A stretch of 64,000 bases of DNA, taken from positions 124,001 to 188,000 of the forward strand of contig NZ_JAERRG010000014.1 in assembly GCF_016741935.1 (NCBI RefSeq). Direction: 5' to 3'. The notes under the pieces are model-generated. The model was not told the DNA's origin, ran no database searches, and saw only the letters and a program-made list of their open reading frames with translations. Each line of letters begins with the position of its first letter. Position 1 is the first letter of the stretch. The DNA comes from Streptomyces endocoffeicus (GTDB lineage Bacteria; Actinomycetota; Actinomycetes; Streptomycetales; Streptomycetaceae). The position numbers and the translations under genes were made by a program. Of the stretch, positions 43,240 to 52,020 are shown piece by piece.

Positions 43240-43502
43240 CGCTAGTGCTCCTTCCAACCGCCTACCGCCGAGAGCAAACCCCCTGAGCAAGAACGAGCGT
43301 GCGCCGTGCGCGGCACGTAGACACGCCCGAGGCTTGCCTACCGCGGCCCCACCAAGGGAGGGGCACATTCCGGCCTTTGGCCAATAAAGCACCGAACGCC
43401 GGGCAGCGGTGAAGGCAGTACAACGATCCGCCAGCCTACCCCGGGCGGTGCCCGGAGCAGGTCACCGGGGCGAAGGTCGGGGCGAACGTCACAAGGACAA
43501 AA

Positions 43503-44756
43503 TCACTGGTGCGGACGGTGGCCGCACAGCATGAAGGCGACCGCGCGCTCCCGTTCGGTCCAGCCCCGCGTGTCCAGTTCGACGGACTGCGACAGCACGC
43601 ATTCGACGGCGTAGCCGCCGTCCTCCAGCGCCGCGCCGATGGCCTCCGCCTCGTCCCGGGTCGCGGCCTGCGTGACGATGCGCTCGGGGCGGCGCGCGGC
43701 GCACGCGGCGACCACGGGCGCGCCCCCGCCGCCGATCCGCACCACATCGGGCTCCGGCAGGTCCTCCAGCACCTCGGGGGCGACGCCCTGGACCACTTGG
43801 AGCTGTACGGCGAAGCGGCGGGCCAGGGTGGCGGTGCGCTCGCAGGCGTCCGGGTCGCGGTCGACGGCGATGACGGCGGCGCCGAACCCGGCGGTCTCGA
43901 CGGCCGCCGCGCCGCTGCCCGCTCCGATGTCCCAGACCAGGTCGCCCGGGCGGGGACCGACGCGGGCGAGTTGGAGGGCGCGCAGCTGCGGGGACTCGCT
44001 CTCGCTCAGCGCGGTCCCGTACGCGGGGCCGGGCAGCGCCCAGCCGCGGACGGCGCCCGGGTAGCCGGGGTCGCGTCCGGCGATCCAGCCGCCGCCCTGG
44101 AGCGCGCCGCGGGCGGCACCGGCCGATGAACCGCCGCGGACGGGCGCTATGCCGGAGCCGCCGATGACGATGACGACGTTGGGGTCGCGCCAGGCGTGGT
44201 CGGCGGCCTTGTCGGAGGTCAGCACGGTGACCTGCTCGCGTTCGGTGCCCAGGGCCTCGCAGATGACGAAGGTGCGGTGCACCGGGCCGAGCAGCAGCGC
44301 GAGTTCGGCGGGACCCGCGCCGGGCGAGGTGAGGACGGCGACCTTGGTGTGGGCGCGGCAGACGTTGACCGCGCGGCGCAGATCGCGGCTGTGGGCGACG
44401 ACGACCTGGGCGTCGTCCCAGGGCATCCCGGCCCGCGCGAAGGCGGTGGCGACGGAGGAGACGGCGGGGACGACCTCGACCTCGAGCCCGTGCTCGGGGG
44501 CGCGCAGGGCGCGGACGACGCCGAAGAAGCCGGGGTCGCCGTCGGCCAGGACCACGGCGGAGCCGCGGTGCTGGGCGATCCTGCGGGCCGCGAGGTCCAC
44601 GCTGCCGAGCCGGATCCGCTCGGCGCCGGGCGGGACTTCGGGCAGCGCCAGGTGATGGGCGGCGCCGGCCACGAGGGTGGCAGCGCCGAGGGCGGAGCGG
44701 GCCGCGTCCGTGAGCGGGGTGCCGTCCCAACCGATCACCGTGACGCGGTCGGCCAT
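43503..44756 (-). CDS. cobL: Precorrin-6Y C5,15-methyltransferase (decarboxylating), CbiE-CbiT fusion
   Basis: A 417-residue two-domain enzyme. Residues 1-215 are CbiE (VTVIGWDGTPL, VVLADGDPGFFGVVRAL), the C5 methylase. Residues about 230-417 are CbiT (DLVWDIGAGSGAAAVE, IAVDRDPDACE), the C15 methylase with decarboxylase activity. Both SAM sites are intact. It acts in the middle of corrin ring synthesis. Start ATG 44756 follows AGGACG. It lies upstream of cobT on the same strand, with about 280 bp between. Confidence 0.92.
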   Translation of the reverse strand: MADRVTVIGWDGTPLTDAARSALGAATLVAGAAHHLALPEVPPGAERIRLGSVDLAARRIAQHRGSAVVLADGDPGFFGVVRALRAPEHGLEVEVVPAVSSVATAFARAGMPWDDAQVVVAHSRDLRRAVNVCRAHTKVAVLTSPGAGPAELALLLGPVHRTFVICEALGTEREQVTVLTSDKAADHAWRDPNVVIVIGGSGIAPVRGGSSAGAARGALQGGGWIAGRDPGYPGAVRGWALPGPAYGTALSESESPQLRALQLARVGPRPGDLVWDIGAGSGAAAVETAGFGAAVIAVDRDPDACERTATLARRFAVQLQVVQGVAPEVLEDLPEPDVVRIGGGGAPVVAACAARRPERIVTQAATRDEAEAIGAALEDGGYAVECVLSQSVELDTRGWTERERAVAFMLCGHRPHQ

Positions 44757-45051
44757 CGTCCTTGTTCTCCCCTATGTGTGGCGGGTCGGGTCTGTCGGGT
44801 GCGTCGCGGTGGGGTGCGGATGCGTCGCGGTGGGGTGCCCGCGAGGGTCCACGGGCGGGTCGCGGCCGGTGCGCCGCGGATGCGCGGGGCACGGCCCCGG
44901 ACGCCGCCGAGGCGCGGGTGCTCGGCGCGCACAGAGACTACCCCGGCTGGTCCGGACCGCCGGAGCGGGGGCGGGCGCTGGGGTGGTGTGCCGAGGGCGC
45001 GGACGGCGCGAATGCGCCGGATGTCCGCCCCGGCCGGGGTGCGGCGGGGTG
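44757..45051. repeat. Gene-free interval with short direct repeats
   Basis: Three copies of a GCGTCGCGGTGGGGTG-like unit lie at 44800-44850. I see no open frame or tRNA. It must contain the cobL promoter and the 3' end of the next minus-strand gene. Confidence 0.6.
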
Positions 45052-45699
45052 TCAGCCCCAGTCGGAGTAGCTGGGGTAGACGCCGTAGCCGTCGGGCCCG
45101 GAGATCTGGCCGGGGGCCCCGTCGAGGTCCTCGGCGAGCAGGCTCCAGACGATGAGGTCGGTGCGCAGATCGGTCCAGCCGCCGTCCTCCGTCTGGGTGC
45201 GGGCTATCCAGGCGTGGCGCAATACGCCCTCGCTGATGCAGCCGACCTTCTGGGCGACCTGCTGGGCGGCGGTGTTGCCGGCGGCGGTGCGCAGCTCCAG
45301 GCGCTCGAACTTCTGGTCCTGGAACAGCCAGCGGGCCACGGCCAGCACGGCCTCCGAGGCATAGCCCTCACCCCGCGCCCAGTGGGCGACGATATAGCTG
45401 GCCTCGGTGGCCAGCAGCCGCCAGTCGGTATTGCGCAGATGCACGATGCCGACGAGCCGCTGGGTGAGGAATTCGGCGACCGCGAAGACGATTCCGCGGC
45501 CGGTGGTCCGTTCCGCCGGGGCGAGCCGCAGCGCCTGGTCGCGGGCGTCGCCGAGGTTGTACGGATAGGGCGCCCGGGTCCAGGCGATGACGCTTTCGTC
45601 GTTCATCATGTCCGCGAGCGCGGGTATGTCCGCTTCCTCGAACGGGCGCAGCACCAGCCGTTCCGTACTGATGGAGATGTCCGGGAAGGTGGATGTCAT
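45052..45699 (-). CDS. GNAT (RimJ/RimL-like) acetyltransferase
   Basis: A 215-residue protein with the RimJ-type opening STERLVLRPFEEADIPAL, an acetyl-CoA loop with WARGEGYASEAV (about 105-116), and the last-strand region NTAAQQVAQKVGC. RimJ-like enzymes acetylate protein N-termini or small amines. The final 40 residues are an extra tail (GPDGYGVYPSYSDWG). Confidence 0.88.
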   Translation of the reverse strand: MTSTFPDISISTERLVLRPFEEADIPALADMMNDESVIAWTRAPYPYNLGDARDQALRLAPAERTTGRGIVFAVAEFLTQRLVGIVHLRNTDWRLLATEASYIVAHWARGEGYASEAVLAVARWLFQDQKFERLELRTAAGNTAAQQVAQKVGCISEGVLRHAWIARTQTEDGGWTDLRTDLIVWSLLAEDLDGAPGQISGPDGYGVYPSYSDWG

Positions 45700-45792
45700 G
45701 CGCCGCTCCGTAACCGGGGATCGTTGTCTGGGCCGTGGAAAGGCCCAGCATGCAGCATCACGCAGGGGAAATGCAGCACGGGGGGTGAATCG

Positions 45793-45832
45793 GGAGGCTC
45801 CGCATCCGGTGGTAGGTCCGGATGCGGAGCCT
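45793..45832 (-). terminator. Terminator hairpin of the metNIQ operon
   Basis: A perfect 16-bp stem (45793-45808 with 45817-45832) with an 8-base loop, about 65 bases past the metQ stop. Confidence 0.82.
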
Positions 45833-45897
45833 CGGGGATCCGCCGGCGGGCGGGAAACGTTGGCGAATTCGTTGCGGTGGTGACGGGGTGCCGCGGA

Positions 45898-46722
45898 TCA
45901 GAAGGACGGCAGCACGGAGCCCTGGTACTGGTCCTTGATGAACTTCTTCACCTGCGGAGAGGTGAGGAGCTTGGCCAGCTTCTTCACCCGCGGGTCGTCC
46001 TCGTTGCCCTTCTTCACGGCCAGGAAGTTGGCGTACGGGTTGTTCTTGGGCGACTCGAGGATGAGGGCGTCCTTGGCGGGCTTGAGGTGCGCCTCGATGG
46101 CGTAGTTGCCGTTGACGACCGCGGCGTCCACGTCGTCGAGCGACCGCGGCAGCTGGGCGGCCTCCAGCTCCTTGAACTTCAGGCCCTTGGGGTTGGCGGT
46201 GATGTCCTTGGGGGTGGCCTCGTTGCCGACGCCGCTCTTGAGCTTGATGACGCCGTTCGCGTCCAGCAGCTTCAGCGCGCGGGCCTCGTTGACCGTGTCG
46301 CTCGGGACGGCCACGGTGGCGCCCTTCTTGAGCTCGTCGGCCTTCTTCACCTTGTGCGAGTAGAGGCCGAGCGGCTCGAGGTGCACGGTGACGACGGGCA
46401 CGATGTCGGTGCCCTTCTTCTTGTTGAAGTCGTCGAGGAACGGCTGGTTCTGGAAGTAGTTGGCACCCACCGAGCCATCCTGGGTGGACAGATTCGGCGT
46501 GTTGTAGTCGGTGAACTCCTTGACCTCGAGCTTGAGGCCCGCCTTGTCGGCCAGGTGGTCCTTGACGTAGTTGAGGATCTCCGCGTGCGGGACGGGGCTG
46601 GCGGCGACGACCAGCGCGCCGTTCTTGTCGTCCGACGAACCCGGGGCGCCGCACGCGGCGACACCGAGGGCGAGCGCTCCGGCGGCGAGGACGGTGGTGA
46701 CGGTCTTGGTGGTGTTACGCAC
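45898..46722 (-). CDS. metQ: Methionine-binding lipoprotein MetQ
   Basis: A 274-residue NlpA-family protein. The signal peptide ends at lipobox GVAACG with C24. The body has ASPVPHAEILNYVKD and DYNTPNLSTQDGSVGANYFQNQPFLDDF, characteristic of methionine-binding proteins. It delivers methionine to MetI-MetN. I chose GTG 46722 over the longer frame since AAAGG lies eight bases upstream and the signal starts there. It is the last gene of the operon. Confidence 0.9.
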   Translation of the reverse strand: MRNTTKTVTTVLAAGALALGVAACGAPGSSDDKNGALVVAASPVPHAEILNYVKDHLADKAGLKLEVKEFTDYNTPNLSTQDGSVGANYFQNQPFLDDFNKKKGTDIVPVVTVHLEPLGLYSHKVKKADELKKGATVAVPSDTVNEARALKLLDANGVIKLKSGVGNEATPKDITANPKGLKFKELEAAQLPRSLDDVDAAVVNGNYAIEAHLKPAKDALILESPKNNPYANFLAVKKGNEDDPRVKKLAKLLTSPQVKKFIKDQYQGSVLPSF

Positions 46723-46813
46723 GAAAAGTGCCTTTCTTCGGGGACGCACGAATCCGCCGCGGGTGCGGAAGCGGAATTCGGGCGGGGCGGTACGGGGGTG
46801 AAGGGGTGGGGGC

Positions 46814-47596
46814 TCAGGGGACCTTGGTGGGCTCCACGGTCTCGATCTCGGCGGGCGCGGCCCGCTGCTCCGGCACGGGCCTCCCGGCCCGGGACGCGCC
46901 GCCGCGCAGCAGCACCAGCCGCGGGGCGACCGAGGAGCGGCCGCGGTGCGACAGGCCGCGGGCGGCGAGGTCGCCCGCGAACTGGATGATGGCGATGACC
47001 ACCGCGAGGATGGCGACGGTGATCCACATCAGCTTGGTCTCGAACCGCAGGTAGCCGTAGCGGACGGCGAGGTCACCGAGGCCGCCGGCGCCGACCGTGC
47101 CGGCCATCGCGGAGTAGCCGATGAGCGCGACGATCGTGGTGGTCGCGCTGGAGATCAGCGACGGCAGCGACTCGGGCAGCAGCACCTTGCGGACGACCGT
47201 CCAGGTGGAGCCGCCCATCGACTGCACGGCCTCCACCAGCCCGCCGTCCACCTCGCGCACCGAGGTCTCCACGAGCCGGGCGTAGAAGGGGATGGCGCCG
47301 ATGGCCAGGGGCACGATGGCGGCCTCGGGGCCGATGGTGGTGCCGACGATCGCGCGGGTGAAGGAGATCAGGGCGACCATCAGGATGATGAACGGCATCG
47401 AGCGGGCGATGTTGACGACCTGCCCGACGACCTTGTTCACCACCACGTTCTGGAGCACTCCGCCGCGGTCGGTGAGGACCAGCAGCACGCCGAGCGGCAG
47501 TCCGCCGGCGACGGCGATCAGCGCCGACCAGCCGACCATGTAGAGGGTGTCCCAACACGCCTGCTCCAGCAGGGGCTCCATCTCGGACCAGGTCAC
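46814..47596 (-). CDS. metI: Methionine ABC transporter permease MetI
   Basis: A 260-residue permease with five hydrophobic segments and the EAA loop LVEAVQSMGGSTWTVVRKVLLPESLPSL. Such MetI proteins are usually about 220 residues; here the last 40 are a Pro/Arg-rich cytoplasmic tail. Its GTG 47596 overlaps the metN stop (GTGA). Confidence 0.92.
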   Translation of the reverse strand: MTWSEMEPLLEQACWDTLYMVGWSALIAVAGGLPLGVLLVLTDRGGVLQNVVVNKVVGQVVNIARSMPFIILMVALISFTRAIVGTTIGPEAAIVPLAIGAIPFYARLVETSVREVDGGLVEAVQSMGGSTWTVVRKVLLPESLPSLISSATTTIVALIGYSAMAGTVGAGGLGDLAVRYGYLRFETKLMWITVAILAVVIAIIQFAGDLAARGLSHRGRSSVAPRLVLLRGGASRAGRPVPEQRAAPAEIETVEPTKVP

Positions 47597-48651
47597 TTGG
47601 CGCCCTCCTTGAGCAGCGGGGTCGGGTTCGCGCGCGGGCCGTCGGCGATGGCCGCCACATCGACCTGGAGGCCCTGCTCCCGCAGGAAGCCGATCGGGAC
47701 GACGTTCTCCTCGAACCGGCCGGGCAGCTCGATCCGCATCCGCCCGACCTGGTGGCCGCCGACGGTGTCCATGGCGGCGCCGAGGATCGAGATGTCGATG
47801 TTGTACGTACGGGACAGCTGGGAGATGACCGGCTTGGTGGCCGCCTCGCCCTGGAAGGTGACGTCCACGACCGTGCGGTCCTCGCCCGAGGGCACCCCGC
47901 CGACCGGGAAGAGCTCCTGGGCCAGCTCGGAGCCTGGCGTGGCCAGCAACTCGCTGACCTTGCCGGACTCCACGATCCGCCCGTCGCGCATCAGCGCGGC
48001 CGAGTCGCAGATCCGCTTGACGACGTCCATCTCGTGGGTGATGAGCAGCACGGTCAGGCCCAGCTGCTCATTGAGGTCGCGCAGCAGCTGGAGGATCGAG
48101 CGGGTGGTCTCGGGGTCCAGTGCGGAGGTCGCCTCGTCCGAGAGCAGCACCTTGGGGTCGCCGGCGAGCGCGCGGGCGATGCCGACGCGCTGCTTCTGGC
48201 CGCCGGAGAGCTGTGCGGGGTACGCCTTCGCCTTGTCGGCGAGGCCCACCAGCTCCAGCAGCTCCAGGGCCTTGCGGGTGCGCTCCTTGCCGGAGACGCC
48301 GAGGATCTCCAGGGGCAGCTCGACGTTGTCCCGCACGGTGCGCGAGGAGAGCAGGTTGAAGTGCTGGAACACCATGCCGATGCGGCTGCGGGCCTGGCGC
48401 AGCGCGGACCCGGCCGCGCCCCGGCCCCGGCCGGTCAGTGCGGTCAGGTCCTGGCCGGCCACGCTGACCGTGCCGGAGGTGGGGCGCTCCAGGAGGTTGA
48501 CACAGCGGATGAGGGTGGACTTCCCGGCGCCGCTCTGGCCGACGACGCCGTACACCTCCCCCTCGCGGACATGCAGATCGACGCCGTCGAGGGCGGTGAC
48601 CTCGCGGCCTCGTGAGCGGTAGACCTTGGTCAGGTCCGTGGTGGTGATCAC
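47593..48651 (-). CDS. metN: Methionine ABC transporter ATPase MetN
   Basis: A 352-residue ATPase with Walker A GQSGAGKST, signature LSGGQKQR, Walker B VLLSDEATSALDP, and H-loop THEMDVV. The C-terminal 90 residues carry the NIL/C2 domain that binds methionine and inhibits transport. The GTG at 48651 begins the conserved VITTTDLTKVY; upstream coding frame is not family-like. A Cys-rich leader peptide lies 210 bases upstream. Confidence 0.93.
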   Translation of the reverse strand: MITTTDLTKVYRSRGREVTALDGVDLHVREGEVYGVVGQSGAGKSTLIRCVNLLERPTSGTVSVAGQDLTALTGRGRGAAGSALRQARSRIGMVFQHFNLLSSRTVRDNVELPLEILGVSGKERTRKALELLELVGLADKAKAYPAQLSGGQKQRVGIARALAGDPKVLLSDEATSALDPETTRSILQLLRDLNEQLGLTVLLITHEMDVVKRICDSAALMRDGRIVESGKVSELLATPGSELAQELFPVGGVPSGEDRTVVDVTFQGEAATKPVISQLSRTYNIDISILGAAMDTVGGHQVGRMRIELPGRFEENVVPIGFLREQGLQVDVAAIADGPRANPTPLLKEGAK

Positions 48652-48861
48652 AGGGTTTCCGTCACTGTTGAGTGCACGGCGGTTGGTGCCGCCGGGCACG
48701 GCTCGTTCATTTCGGAACGCGGCAGGGCGGACCCGAGGGCATGCCCGGTGTGTGGGCGCGGTTCGGGTTCCGGTGACGCGGGGCGGCGCGGTCCGGCGCG
48801 ATGGACGCACGGATCCGGCTCAGCGGGTCTCGCTTCGGGGCGCGAGGCTCAGCAGGGGCCC

Positions 48862-48948
48862 TCAGCAGTCACACATTCGACACCGACAACGAGCACCGGG
48901 CGCGGGAATCGCCTCGGTCGCAGGGATGCGGCAGCTCGTCGTGGTCAT
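48862..48948 (-). CDS. Cys-rich leader peptide upstream of metNIQ
   Basis: A 28-residue ORF starts MTTTSC and ends RCRCRMCDC before TGA. Five of its six cysteines fall in the last nine residues. The ATG lies nine bases past a -10 element with no ribosome-binding site, so the mRNA may be leaderless. A cysteine-sensing leader is the likely role: slow decoding would change folding of the 210 bases before metN. It does not match the common Streptomyces leader-peptide families I know. Confidence 0.6.
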   Translation of the reverse strand: MTTTSCRIPATEAIPAPGARCRCRMCDC

Positions 48949-48956
48949 GGCTGCAA

Positions 48957-48986
48957 GTAAAACAGACACCGGTGCGGACCCATCAA
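48957..48986 (-). promoter_or_regulatory. Promoter of the leader-metNIQ transcript
   Basis: On the minus strand TTGATG (48981-48986), 18 bases, TTTTAC (48957-48962), which puts the transcript start at or next to the ATG at 48948. A GTCCG/CGGAC inverted repeat lies at 48991-49005. Confidence 0.6.
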
Positions 48987-49052
48987 GCATGTCCGTATAG
49001 CGGACGGCGCTGCTCGGTCCGTGGACAACCGGCGGGGTGGCCGGGACCCGGT

Positions 49053-49700
49053 TCAGACCCGGCAGGTGATCTCCACTCCCCCGTCGGAGACCTGTACGGA
49101 CACGGCCGACAGGTCCTCGACCACGACATCGGCGACCAGCTCCGCCCGGTCGGTCGTTGTGGCCAATGCCACGGTCCGCATCCCGGCCGCGCGGCCCGCG
49201 GCGAGCCCGGCCGGGGCGTCCTCGAACACCACACAGCGTGCCGGGTCGACTCCGAGCCGCTCGGCGGCCAGCAGGAACGGCTCGGGGTGGGGCTTGCCAC
49301 GGGTTATGTCATCGGCGCTGATCAGCGTCCCCGGCCGGATCGCCACCTCGGCGAGGCGGGCCTCGGCCAGCTCGCGGTTGGCGGAGGTGACCACGGCCCA
49401 GCGCCCGGCGGGCAGCCCCGCCAGCAGCTCGGCGGTGCCGGGGAGCAGCTTCACCCCGCCCGGTACATCCTCCAGCTCCAGCTCGTCGATGCGCGCCCGG
49501 GCCCGCGGGGCGCGGTCGGCGGGGAGCAGATCGGCGATGATGTCGTCCGCCGGGCGGCCGTGCAGCTCGACCCGGGCGAAGTCCTCCGCCGCGATCCCCT
49601 GCTCCTCGGCCCAGCGGGTCCAGCAGCGATGCACCGAGTCCAGGGAGGAGACGAGGGTTCCGTCGTTGTCGAACAACAGCGCGTCAGCGGAGATCTTCAT
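49053..49700 (-). CDS. HAD family hydrolase (beta-phosphoglucomutase-like)
   Basis: A 215-residue HAD-IA phosphatase. Motif I is LLFDNDGTLV (Asp nucleophile, with Asn in place of the more usual residue between), motif II VVTSAN, motif III/IV GKPHPEPFLLAAERLGV and VFEDAPAGLAAGRAAGM. It probably dephosphorylates a sugar phosphate. Alone, divergent from the next genes. Confidence 0.88.
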   Translation of the reverse strand: MKISADALLFDNDGTLVSSLDSVHRCWTRWAEEQGIAAEDFARVELHGRPADDIIADLLPADRAPRARARIDELELEDVPGGVKLLPGTAELLAGLPAGRWAVVTSANRELAEARLAEVAIRPGTLISADDITRGKPHPEPFLLAAERLGVDPARCVVFEDAPAGLAAGRAAGMRTVALATTTDRAELVADVVVEDLSAVSVQVSDGGVEITCRV

Positions 49701-49786
49701 GAGCCGCAGCGTACGTGGGGGTGGCGGAGGCCCTCGGGCGCGGGGCCGAGCGCGGTGCGCCGGGCCGGGCCGATTACCCTCGTCCC

Positions 49787-49852
49787 ATGCTTGTCACTCC
49801 CTGTGTGCGCCGCCGTCGGGTGCGCCGCCGCACCGCGCGGAGGTCCCGTTGA
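49787..49852 (+). CDS. 21-residue arginine-rich ORF coupled to a membrane protein gene
   Basis: ATG 49787 to TGA 49850-49852; ten of 21 residues are arginine (VRRRRVRRRTARRSR at the end). A TACCCT element six bases upstream could make it leaderless. Its stop overlaps the TTG start of the membrane gene (TTGA). Confidence 0.5.
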   Translation: MLVTPCVRRRRVRRRTARRSR

Positions 49853-50217
49853 TCGACGCGCTGACGGTCGCGCTTGGCGTGACCGCGCTCCTCCTCGCCG
49901 CGTGGTGCGGCTTCGCCGCCTACCGGGACCAGCCGACCAAGGACTGGCACTTCATCGGCATGGCCGTGGTGGCCCTGCTGGCGATCGTGCAGCTGGGCAT
50001 AGGAGTGGTGCGGCTGGCGGGCGGGGCCGACCCCCAGCAGGGGGTGGCCATCTTCGTGGCGTATCTCATCGGCTCGGCGCTCGCGGTGCCGATCGCGGCG
50101 TTCATGTCGCTGACGGAGCGGACCCGCTGGGGGTCGGCGACGGTCTCCGCGGCGGCCGTGGTGCTGGCCGTGCTCGAGGTGCGGCTCTATGACATCTGGG
50201 GAGGCGTCGGTGGCTGA
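49849..50217 (+). CDS. Small integral membrane protein
   Basis: A 122-residue protein with four hydrophobic helices (LTVALGVTALLLAAW, FIGMAVVALLAIVQLGIGVV, VAIFVAYLIGSALAVPIAAF, SAAAVVLAVLEVRLYDIW). The TTG at 49849 has GGAGG five bases upstream and overlaps the Arg-rich ORF. Function unknown; it overlaps the next membrane gene by eight bases. Confidence 0.78.
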   Translation: MIDALTVALGVTALLLAAWCGFAAYRDQPTKDWHFIGMAVVALLAIVQLGIGVVRLAGGADPQQGVAIFVAYLIGSALAVPIAAFMSLTERTRWGSATVSAAAVVLAVLEVRLYDIWGGVGG

Positions 50218-50713
50218 ATCACGGGAGGCGTCGATGACCGAGGACTCGACGGCCGGGGAAGCGGCCGGGACGACAGCCGGGAAGGCAGCCGGGAAGGCGG
50301 CCGGGAAACCGGAATCCGCCGCGCGCACCGGGCTCGGTCAGGGCCCGGGGCGGCTGCTGGTGATGCTCTACGGGGTCTTCACGGTGGCCGCCGCGTCCCG
50401 CTCGGTCTACCAGCTGATCGCGCAGTACCGGGAGGCCCCGCTCGCCTACATCCTCTCGGCGGTCTCCGCGGTGGTGTACGCGTTCATCACGGTCTCGCTG
50501 GTGCGCGGCGGCGAGGGCGCCCGTAAGGCGGCGATCGTCTGCTGTGCGCTGGAGCTGGTGGGGGTGCTGACCGTGGGCACCTGGACTCTCGCCGACCCGT
50601 CGGCCTTCCCGGACCAGACGGTGTGGTCCGACTACGGGATGGGCTATCTGTTCATCCCGATCTTCCTGCCGGTCACGGGCCTGCTGTGGCTCAGGAAGGC
50701 CCGCCGGGGCTGA
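50210..50713 (+). CDS. Integral membrane protein, unknown function
   Basis: A 167-residue protein. The first 35 residues are hydrophilic and contain a short AGKAAGK repeat; then four hydrophobic segments (LLVMLYGVFTVAAASRSVYQL, LAYILSAVSAVVYAFITVSL, AAIVCCALELVGVLTVGTW, GYLFIPIFLPVTGLLWL). The GTG at 50210 has GGGGAGG and fits the overlap with the previous gene, so both are made together. Probably a pair acting in one complex. Confidence 0.82.
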   Translation: MAESREASMTEDSTAGEAAGTTAGKAAGKAAGKPESAARTGLGQGPGRLLVMLYGVFTVAAASRSVYQLIAQYREAPLAYILSAVSAVVYAFITVSLVRGGEGARKAAIVCCALELVGVLTVGTWTLADPSAFPDQTVWSDYGMGYLFIPIFLPVTGLLWLRKARRG

Positions 50714-50725
50714 CCCCGGCGGGCC
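50698..50725. terminator. Bidirectional terminator between convergent genes
   Basis: A perfect 12-bp stem (50698-50709 with 50714-50725) whose loop contains the stop codon of the membrane gene. It serves the convergent GNAT gene as well. Confidence 0.82.
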
Positions 50726-50749
50726 CGTGCCCGTGCCCTGCGTCCCGTG

Positions 50750-51253
50750 TCAGGCGCTGGCGGCGTACGCGGTGGCCGTGGCGTCCTTCTCCAGGGTGAC
50801 CAGGCTCAGTCGGCGGTTGACCTCCTCGGTGCCCACCTGGGCGTAGCCGTAGCGGCGGTACAGCCGCAGATTGCCCTCGCTGCGGTGGCCGGTGAACAGG
50901 CGGTACCGCTTGGCTGCCCGCTCCCCGGAGAGCCGCTCCTCGATCGCCGCGAGCAGCCGTCCGCCCAGGCCGTGCCGCTGCATCCGGGGGTGGACGATCA
51001 GCTTGGCGATGGCGGCGGTCCCCTTGTCGTCGACGACTCCGCGGACCGAGCCGACGACCTCCGCGCCGAGCCGGGCGACGAGCACACAGCCCTCGCTCAG
51101 TTCGGCGCGCAGGTCGTCGAGCGACTGCGTCAGCGGTTCGATCGAGAAGTCGCCGTAGAGCTCCGCCTCGCCCTGGTAGCACAGATACTGCAGCTTCAGG
51201 ATCTGCTCGGCGTCGTCCGCGGTCGCCGCGGAGATGGTCACGCTCATGCCCAT
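50750..51253 (-). CDS. GNAT acetyltransferase
   Basis: A 167-residue GNAT protein: VTISAATADDAEQILKLQ, acetyl-CoA loop VHPRMQRHGLGGRLLAAIEERL, and the final NLRLYRRYGYAQVGTEEV. It resembles acetyltransferases acting on small amines. The ATG at 51253 has GGGGAGG nine bases upstream; ATG 51247 is a close alternative. Confidence 0.87.
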   Translation of the reverse strand: MGMSVTISAATADDAEQILKLQYLCYQGEAELYGDFSIEPLTQSLDDLRAELSEGCVLVARLGAEVVGSVRGVVDDKGTAAIAKLIVHPRMQRHGLGGRLLAAIEERLSGERAAKRYRLFTGHRSEGNLRLYRRYGYAQVGTEEVNRRLSLVTLEKDATATAYAASA

Positions 51254-51377
51254 GTGCGCATGCCTCCCCATATGTCGTCAGTCCACCGGTCGCGGTGAGG
51301 GTAGGAGTGCGACCGGGGGTTCATGGCCTGGGTGGAGGCGCCGCGTGGTCGGCGTCCGCCTCCGAGGCGCCGGTTGT

Positions 51378-51899
51378 CTATCGCTCCTTTCCCCATGGTT
51401 CAGGAGCCGCAACCTCCGCCGTGAGCATTCTGCGCAGGCAACCCAGACATCGGGAACGTACCGGGCCCAGACTGCCCTGTGACATTCCCAACTGACCGGC
51501 GATTTCGCGATACGTGGGATCCGCGCGGGAGAGCATCGCCGTGAGCAGCGCGGGGCAGCGTCCGGGCAGCCGCCGCACCGCCGCGCGCAGCGTCCGGCGG
51601 GTCTCCGCGGCCAGCACGGCGTGTTCGGCCGGACGGGGCTCGGGGCCGCTGGGCGGGCCGCCGGCCACCGGGTCGTACGGCACCTCGCGGCGCGCCCGGC
51701 GCCTGGCCCCGCGCACCTCGGCCCGGACGGCGCGACGCAGCCAGCGGGCGGGGTGGGGCGGCGGTCCGGCGTCCCGGGTGCGTTCCAGCAGCCGTAGCCA
51801 GACGGCCTGTTCGAGTTCGGCGGGCTCGACGCCGACGCCGTGTGCCTCGGCCGCCGCTTCGGCGGCCAGCAACGGGCCCAGCTGCTTCACAAGGTCCAT
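51378..51899 (-). CDS. Sigma-70 region 4-like regulator
   Basis: A 173-residue protein. A helix-turn-helix near the end (PTYREIAGQLGMSQGSLGPVRSRCLGCLRRML, about 127-158) is a region 4-type -35 reader; an earlier RLLERTRDAGPPPHPARWLRRAVRAEVRGARRRARRE resembles a shortened region 2. ECF sigma factors have a cleaner region 2, so it may be a degenerate or special sigma. No anti-sigma gene adjoins. Confidence 0.78.
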   Translation of the reverse strand: MDLVKQLGPLLAAEAAAEAHGVGVEPAELEQAVWLRLLERTRDAGPPPHPARWLRRAVRAEVRGARRRARREVPYDPVAGGPPSGPEPRPAEHAVLAAETRRTLRAAVRRLPGRCPALLTAMLSRADPTYREIAGQLGMSQGSLGPVRSRCLGCLRRMLTAEVAAPEPWGKER

Positions 51900-52020
51900 G
51901 CCGGGCGGGACGAGGACCGATCGTGGGGTGGTTGCCCGGTGACCGCGGTCTCACCCGACCGGGGAAGCGGCGGGGCCGCGCCTTGACGCTCGCGCGCCCC
52001 CGCCGCCGCCTCTCACAGAC

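Noticed and set aside
38939..43387. Long plus-strand open frame of 1482 codons
   Set aside because: It is the antisense shadow of BluB-CobT; its glycine/leucine/arginine composition and lack of motifs show it is not a gene.
43240..43502. Cobalamin riboswitch upstream of cobT/cobL
   Set aside because: No B12-box or the usual conserved stem sequences are visible on either strand.
48652..48861. SAM riboswitch before metN
   Set aside because: I could not lay any SAM-I, SAM-II or SAM-IV pattern on the sequence; the Cys-rich leader is the better explanation.
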